A DNA stretch of 21,811 nt from Chara braunii (lineage: Eukaryota > Streptophyta > Charophyceae > Charales > Characeae), in contig BFEA01000277.1 in the NCBI GenBank assembly GCA_003427395.1, positions 758,811 through 780,621 on the forward strand. Direction: 5' to 3'. Position 1 is the stretch's first letter. Each line of letters begins with the position of its first letter. The notes beneath the pieces were generated by a model. The model had not been told where the DNA came from. It was given only the letters and a program-made list of their open reading frames with translations, and searched no databases. Below are positions 17,357 through 21,811 of the stretch, piece after piece. The position numbers were made by a program, and so were the translations under genes.

Positions 17357-17865
17357 GAGAAAAGGTGGAAAAAGATGGAAGAAGTCATGAAAGACTCCAA
17401 GGTGAGTATCCAGACAAAGAAGGAGACAGGAAACATCCTGGGAGTCGAAGGAAAATAAGGGAAATTGACAGGAAGGGAAGAAGGATTGAAAGATGAAAAG
17501 GAAGTGCAGGAAGGGGGCAGAACTCTTACTCTGTCCAAGTTAAATGATGAAAAAGGACAAAAGAGATCATATCTGGAGGTATAGGCTTCAGGAGGGGGAG
17601 ATGGAGAAATTGGGGAAGCTTCTCTTGACCCTCAGTGGGCAACAAAAAAGACAAGGGGAGAAGAAAAACGATTATGTTGGTATTGCATGAAAGGTGCCAA
17701 CAGAAGGGAAGAATGTCCTAGTTTCCAGATGACAGAGACAAAGGTTTGGTCAATCTTGATGGGAGTGACAGACTTATTGACAGAGAAGGTAACCTGATCA
17801 AGAAGGGTAAGAAGGGATTCAGAGTACAGTTGTACGAGCAGCTAGGGCTTACTTTAGGAATTTAG
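17357..17865 (+). pseudogene. ORF C, C-terminal part: variant zinc knuckle and Gag-type tail
   Basis: In the same frame as 15812, 17675-17716 encodes CWYCMKGANRREEC, a C-x2-C-x4-N-x4-C knuckle in which Asn replaces the His. After a frame change near 17716-17722 the sequence reads DDRDKGLVNLDGSDRLIDRE and then GNLIKKGKKGF, ending at TAG 17863-17865. The post-knuckle block matches the pattern after the Gag knuckle at 10458 onward (DEDDGLI...D.FDK.GRQI). So ORF C ends like a Gag. TAA at 17456-17458 and TAG at 17582-17584 also interrupt the frame. Confidence 0.6.
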
Positions 17866-18830
17866 AGTAAGACATTACCAGTCTTTGAGGTTGAGATCTT
17901 ATATATTTTTGACATTGTAAGAGAAAGGGTTAAAGTGAGTTGGCTACTTACTCAAGTACAATTTTAGAAAAGGTGTGTAGATATAGGTTGGATACTCTGT
18001 TTGTTTCTTGACTATTAACATTAGGAGAAGACTTGCTGGATCGACATTCTGTATTTTAGAAAGTGAAACCGATGGTTCTGTAATTTATACATATGAGTTT
18101 TTCTTTATTGGTCTATGGGATATACCGCCGGAATTACATTTTCACTTTCACATTTGCATTTTGTCCAGTATCTGGTCATGCATGTTGAATTTGCATACAG
18201 ACTGTGTCGTTAAAAATCTTGAACTAGGATGCTCAGAAAAACACCTAAGTGTTCAAGAAATGATAAGTGATATATATATATATATATATTGATTTATACA
18301 TCTTGAGAATGCCTTGCTGTAAATGTCAATCTCTTCATGTTTTGTCTTATGTAACTATTTTCGAAAAAAAATCATAAAAAGAGGATGTGAGAAAGTCAAG
18401 AATTTTTATTTCGATGCATCAAAAAATCCCTGCGAATCAGGGAGATATATGTTATGAATGGAATGGATGTTTCTTTTGTCTTCTGACAAGACAAGGAGTC
18501 AAACAAATGTTTTTCACATTTTTTATGAATATTTTGGTTGACTTTTCTCTTGGTTAAAAGATCCTCGAGACGTGTGTTTATCCAGCCTGTGATCGAGGTC
18601 TGGGAGACACAACCCCTAAGTGGCTCTGACGATGCCCCTCGTTCAGAAACGGATATAATCATGTTTACATCATTCTTATCAATGACATTATTTTCTTTCG
18701 AATAATGAGACCGATTGCCCATTTGAAAGATGGCTGACGAGGGGAATTTTTTTTTTTGGACAAATTGGTTTTTATATATATATATATATATATTTGAAAA
18801 GATCATCGATCATCCACATCAGGTGGTCAG
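17866..18830. other. Non-coding, AT-rich stretch after ORF C
   Basis: TA repeats lie at 18271-18289 and 18773-18793, with a T11 run at 18747-18757. One 136-codon minus-strand frame (18396-18806) is open but starts inside the TA repeat and shows no recognisable motif, so I do not call it a gene. A purine run (aaaaagagga, 18376-18385) followed by TG could be read as a polypurine tract. Nothing after it matches the 5' LTR part. Confidence 0.45.
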
Positions 18831-19690
18831 TCTGAGGGATTAAGAGTCACCAAGCCTATGGTGGAAAATTGGCATCGTTGGGACGTAACTCCCAGCGTGG
18901 GCTGCTGACCAAGTATAACCAGGCAGCGGGCCTTCCGATTACGGCCTAGAACTTGAAACTTGAAGGGAGACCCTCCCTAATGAGAGAATCGGTTCAGGTA
19001 GATATCGGCGGGATCAAGAGTCGGGTCTAGATATTATGATAGGAGGATTTTAACATGTATTGCGTAATCTATACAGGTACCACCGTTAGAATAACAACAC
19101 GGTGGGCCGCAGATCCGGCCTGATCAACCGACTGTGGTGGGTTGAGACCGAGGTCGCCGATCCCCTTGCATTAGACTTTGAGTGGGACGGTAAGATCACT
19201 TAGGTTGAAATCCGCGTCCAAATGATTGGGTTCAAACATGATCCCTAACTCAGAGGACACCCAACGAGATCCTGACAATAAAGTCTAAAGTTGAGGGGAG
19301 AGGCTATCATTATCTTCCTTGGTGACCTCTGTAACTGTAGTACATATCCAGTATCCCCACTTTGAGTCATATGGAATAATATTTCTTTGGTATTGCAATT
19401 GTTGGTATGTGGGAGACCCAGGTTAAAATCCTGGCAGTATGGACGCACCAAGGGAGACAGTGAGAGACTTCAAACCACAACTTCATCCAGGAAATCGGAC
19501 TTTGACAACCTGTCGCGCCAGAAGGCCTTTTGTTTGCATATAGATTCCCCAACGACGGGGATGTCGCTTAATGGGGTCTGGGAAGACTGTCGGAGATGAT
19601 ACCCTTACAAAGGTATCCGCTCATAATTTTGCAGTCGACACAATGCCGACACCAACTGTTAGAACAAAGACGGCTAAAACCAGAAACTGG
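18831..19690. other. Non-coding stretch with small hairpins, no gene identified
   Basis: Short inverted repeats occur, such as tggga...tccca near 18880, gggag...ctccc near 18965 and caccgt...acggtg near 19080. There is a tRNA-like T arm at 19418-19434. No reading frame has recognisable content. The origin is unclear; it may be a composite of short interspersed repeats. Confidence 0.35.
19418..19434 (+). repeat. tRNA-like T arm (B-box), possible SINE remnant
   Basis: CCAGG-TTAAAAT-CCTGG is a perfect 5-bp stem with a 7-base loop. The inner ggttaaaatcc matches the B-box GGTTCRANYCC at all but one position. No convincing A-box is present upstream, so this is not a functional tRNA. Confidence 0.3.
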
Positions 19691-19702
19691 GGTAAACCCC
19701 TC

Positions 19703-20093
19703 GACCATTATGGTCATGAAAGTTAGAAACCTCAAGGGCCAAAACATGGCACAAGCAGACATGAGTCAAGGGTTAAAGAATTTCGAATGCTCGCAGAGCA
19801 TGCAAAAACGACAGAGGTTAGTAAATGAAATGACCGCGCACGCCATTCCGGCACGTGCAGAGACTGCAAAGTGGTTAATAAATAAAGCCTCCGACCACAA
19901 GGTCGGAAGGTTAGTTAAAACGGAAAAGAGTCGCGGGGGACGAGGCGACGGTCTTTCTCAGTCAGTTGACGACTGAGGAAGTATGGCAGTTTCAGCTCTA
20001 GTCCACAAATGTCGGAAAAAGCAAGGCCGGAAACCACTCCCCACGAGATAGAAAATGGGTAAAAATTAGTAAAAGCCCCGACCATGAGGTCGG
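19703..20093. repeat. Three spaced hairpins at ~188-bp intervals (degenerate tandem repeat)
   Basis: The hairpins are GACCA-tta-TGGTC (19703-19715), TCCGACC-acaa-GGTCGGA (19890-19907) and CCGACC-atga-GGTCGG (20078-20093). Their starts are 187 and 188 bases apart. The flanks are also alike: ggtaaa or gttaat-type sequence before, and ag/gttag..aaaac-type sequence after. I read it as an old tandem repeat whose hairpin and flanks are the best-conserved part. Confidence 0.45.
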
Positions 20094-20117
20094 AGCAACT
20101 AGATAAAAAAGGGCCTA

Positions 20118-20174
20118 GCCTGCTGTAACAGGCTGTGATGGCCTACAGCGGCCTGGATTCCCCTTACGGTAAGG
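20118..20174. repeat. Cluster of three short perfect hairpins
   Basis: GCCTG-ctgtaa-CAGGC (20118-20133), GGCC-tacagc-GGCC (20140-20153) and CCTTAC-g-GTAAGG (20162-20174) follow each other closely. The role is unknown, and no terminator or RNA family is recognised. Confidence 0.35.
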
Positions 20175-20251
20175 TCGCTGGCCTTATGGACTGATTGGAC
20201 TGAGCCTTGTACTCTACTTAGGGCAAATTCACTCTTAGTAGAACTGAACTA

Positions 20252-20333
20252 GGAGCTAGCCTAGTAGGTACAAGCACTGACTGATATGCAGAGGATTTTG
20301 GGATCGAGTCCGACCTGCCTCCGGGCTAGCTCC
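20252..20333 (+). repeat. tRNA-derived segment (A-box and B-box), tRNA-Ile-like
   Basis: The A-box tagcctagtag (20257-20267) matches the consensus fully, and the B-box ggatcgagtcc (20301-20311) has one mismatch. A loop ctgatat gives a GAT anticodon, but its stem pairs only in part and the T stem is broken. An inverted repeat GGAGCTAGC...GCTAGCTCC encloses the whole. It is more likely a SINE or tRNA pseudogene than a working gene. Confidence 0.4.
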
Positions 20334-20361
20334 TTTTGCTAGCAGTAGGGGGCGGGGCCTA

Positions 20362-20440
20362 TTTTTTTTTCACCCGCCCTCAGACAGGCGGGACTCGAAC
20401 CCGCAACCTCTAGATTAAGAATGGTTAGACTAGGCCGTGG
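20362..20440 (-). mobile_element. tRNA-Lys(CTT)-derived SINE, minus strand
   Basis: On the minus strand a perfect B-box GGTTCGAGTCC sits in a complete T arm (GCGGG...CCCGC). It is preceded by attcttaatctagaggttg, which fits the anticodon region of tRNA-Lys(CTT). Before that lies an A-box-like ggcctagtctaacc. The A-to-B distance is short, so part of the D arm is missing. A short GC-rich body ends in an A9 run (T9 at 20362-20370 on the plus strand). A tRNA head, short body and A tail indicate a SINE. Confidence 0.5.
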
Positions 20441-20545
20441 GACAGTGGAGACAATGAGTTAGTTAGAAGTAAGTAGTTTTCTTTTTCGTTTATTTTCTTT
20501 TTCTTTTTCTAGATTTGTTACCCTTTTTCTGTCGTACGTCTCTAG

Positions 20546-20566
20546 TAGATTCACTAAGTGAATCTA
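20546..20566. repeat. 21-bp palindrome
   Basis: TAGATTCACT-a-AGTGAATCTA is a perfect 10-bp inverted repeat around one base. It stands between a T/C-rich tract and a purine-rich tract. It could be a binding site for a dimeric protein or chance. Confidence 0.4.
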
Positions 20567-20719
20567 CCCCTGAAAACATGGCAGTTGCGGATAGTCGAAA
20601 CCGCCAAGGACTTGGCCGACCACAGCGCGACATCACACGGACCCGATACCGGGGGAACAGGGAGAGAAGTAAGGGAAGAAAAGCAATCGGAGCCAAATGG
20701 GGGTATCGCGAGTAAATCG

Positions 20720-21170
20720 GAGAACGTTAGATTCGCGAGGGAGGAGAAGAAGGAGGAGAGGAACAAGAAGAATAGGAGGGAAAAACGAGAGAGAGAGAGC
20801 TTACCTGGTCATGTGCGAGGTCGCTTGCGGGCAGCGAAGACGAAGGTGTTTGTCTCATCCCGTAGGTTTCGGGAGAGAGGCTGCGGCGTGTTGTGACATT
20901 GCCTCCGCCTCCGCGCCTGCCACAACGCGTCCCGAGCATCTGGAGTTAGGGAGAGAGAAGCGAAGGAAGAAGGAGGAGAAGGAGAGGAGGAGGGGAGAAG
21001 GAGAGAAGCGAGGGGGCTGAAAACACTTACCTGTGAAACGACGAGTGTAAGTCCGACTATAGTAACTGCGACGACGACGCCGACATCAACAACTACGACG
21101 AAGACAATTACGGCAACGACAAAGAAAAAGAATAGAAGAAAGGTAAGTCTCCAGTTTCGCGGCACACCCC
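20720..21170. other. Purine-rich tract with further splice-like sites
   Basis: The plus strand is dominated by GGA/GAA/GAG repeats (to about 21015), then a GAC/AAC-type trinucleotide stretch (21060-21125). The minus strand has CAG|GTAAGT near 21030, and the plus strand has AAAG|GTAAGT near 21146. Frames here are low-complexity on both strands, so I call no gene. Confidence 0.35.
20805..20939 (-). other. Exon-like block, minus strand (hypothetical, 135 bp)
   Basis: On the minus strand ctctctccctaactccag (pyrimidine tract, ctaac branch-like site, CAG) is followed at once by ATG and 45 open codons. The block closes with GACCAG|GTAAGC. Both splice signals are strong and the length is a multiple of three. 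The peptide (MLGTRCGRRGGGG..., ending ...LAHDQ) is Arg/Gly/Ser-rich and unrecognised. The surrounding plus strand is purine-rich, which can create pyrimidine tracts by chance on the minus strand. Confidence 0.27.
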
Positions 21171-21198
21171 AACATTATCAACGACAAAAAGAAGAAAG

Positions 21199-21233
21199 AA
21201 TAAATAAATAAATAAATAAATAAGTAAGCAAAC
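21199..21233. repeat. (AAAT)n microsatellite
   Basis: Repeats of aaat/taaa with a few interruptions; no coding content nearby. Confidence 0.7.
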
Positions 21234-21319
21234 AAATAAATTAAAGAAGAATGAATCTAACGTTATAATGAGGAAAGATGCATTCACTAATGCGCATGTA
21301 TGTGTGTGCGTGTGAGAGA

Positions 21320-21760
21320 AAGGGAGAGAGTTGTGACTTGAGACTTGACGACATTAGATCCAGACTCGGCATTGGGATTCAGCCCACGGCTCGACGCGTG
21401 CTACTGGGAACGATAGAATGAGCAAATCGGAAAGTGACAGTGTATATTTCCTCGTTTTCAGCGGAAGATTCATTCCGTTTTTGCTCATCCTATCGATAGT
21501 GTATGTGTGTGTGTGTATGTGTGTATGCGTGTGTGTGTATGTGTGAGTGTGTGTGTATGTGTGGGAGAGAGAGAGAGACTACAAGTCTCCAACCTTGGCT
21601 AACATCCAAGTCTCTCACCCGCGGCTCACTGCGCGCGACTTGGATCGATAGGACGAGCGAGTAAAAAAGTGATAGTGTATATTTCCCCATTTCAACTGAA
21701 GATTCATTCCGATTTCGCTCGTATCTATAGATGGAATATGTGTGTGTGAGACGTTCATGA
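21320..21760. repeat. ~235-bp tandem duplication with GT and GA microsatellites
   Basis: The segment with gtgacagtgtatatttcc and gaagattcattccg (21435-21480) is repeated at about 21670-21715 (gtgatagtgtatatttcc, gaagattcattccg). Each copy has a shared upstream stretch with ggctc and a taggacgagcgag/tagaatgagcaaa pair, followed by a TG repeat. (GT)n spans 21499-21563 and (GA)n 21564-21579. The window ends in a GA-rich run (21769-21811). Confidence 0.6.
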
Positions 21761-21778
21761 TTCGATCAAGGAGAGATA

Positions 21779-21811
<33 letters not shown>

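Larger units (their letters stand above)
5948..17865 (+). mobile_element. Ty3/gypsy LTR retrotransposon, internal region, degraded
   Basis: The internal region runs from the PBS to the end of ORF C, ~11.9 kb, and is long for the superfamily. The order is leader exon, ORF A, ORF B, gag, protease, RT, RNase H, integrase, ORF C. Integrase lies after RNase H, which defines Ty3/gypsy. The integrase carries a GPY-like C-terminus (WLGPYKV) and no visible chromodomain. At least six in-frame stops and two frameshifts break gag-pol, so the copy is not autonomous. No 3' LTR or clear polypurine tract was found. Extra ORFs on both sides of gag-pol recall, without proven relation, plant Tat/Ogre elements (ORF before gag, introns) and env-like third ORFs. 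Confidence 0.85.

Noticed and set aside
18396-18806. Minus-strand 136-codon ORF
   Set aside because: It starts inside a TA microsatellite (Ile-Tyr repeats), has no recognisable motif and no splice or promoter context; likely chance in AT-rich DNA.
20252-20333. Functional tRNA-Ile gene
   Set aside because: The anticodon and T stems are only partly paired and the acceptor alignment is ambiguous, so it is better read as a derived repeat.
20809-21165. Hydrophobic minus-strand ORF with Val/Phe runs, membrane-protein-like
   Set aside because: The hydrophobic stretch comes from GAC/AAC-type trinucleotide repeats on the other strand; low complexity makes a membrane protein unsupported.

Overview
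This is eukaryotic nuclear DNA, probably from a green plant or streptophyte alga. The best clue is a primer-binding site that matches the 3' end of the plant-type tRNA-Asp(GUC) as I remember it. A charophyte such as Chara would fit the style of the Ty3/gypsy proteins, but that is a guess. Nothing looks bacterial: there are microsatellites, splice-site signals, tRNA-derived repeats and a LINE-type tail.

The centre, about 5.4 to 17.9 kb, is one large plus-strand Ty3/gypsy LTR retrotransposon. In order it holds: TATA box, transcribed leader with a hairpin and a perfect splice donor, poly(A) signal and LTR end at about 5945, PBS at 5948, a broken proline-rich leader exon, an intron-like stretch, two intact paralogous accessory ORFs (A and B, 259 and 257 aa), gag, zinc knuckle plus aspartic protease, reverse transcriptase, RNase H, acidic linker, integrase, a strong 3' splice acceptor, and a second Gag-like polyprotein (ORF C) in the position where retroviruses carry env. 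Gag, pol and ORF C carry in-frame stops and frameshifts; A and B are open from end to end. I see no matching 3' LTR.

Upstream, 3080 to 5040 is a field of imperfect palindromes, with six 79-bp hairpin units repeated every ~98 bp at 3376-3940. It lies where the U3 promoter part of a long LTR would be, but with no second LTR the 5' boundary cannot be fixed.

The left flank (1-3075) has a cagac-rich ~380-bp tandem repeat, ATT microsatellites, a probable minus-strand LINE 3' end with a TAA-type tail, and minus-strand exon-like blocks. The right flank (17.9-21.8 kb) has TA, GT and GA microsatellites, two or three tRNA-derived segments (one a likely tRNA-Lys SINE), a ~188-bp spaced hairpin repeat, more minus-strand splice-like signals and a ~235-bp tandem duplication. 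No cellular gene could be named.

The main candidate for something undescribed is the layout of the retroelement: duplicated unknown ORFs before gag, each behind the same splice-acceptor motif, plus a second and different Gag after integrase whose acceptor is in phase with the leader exon.
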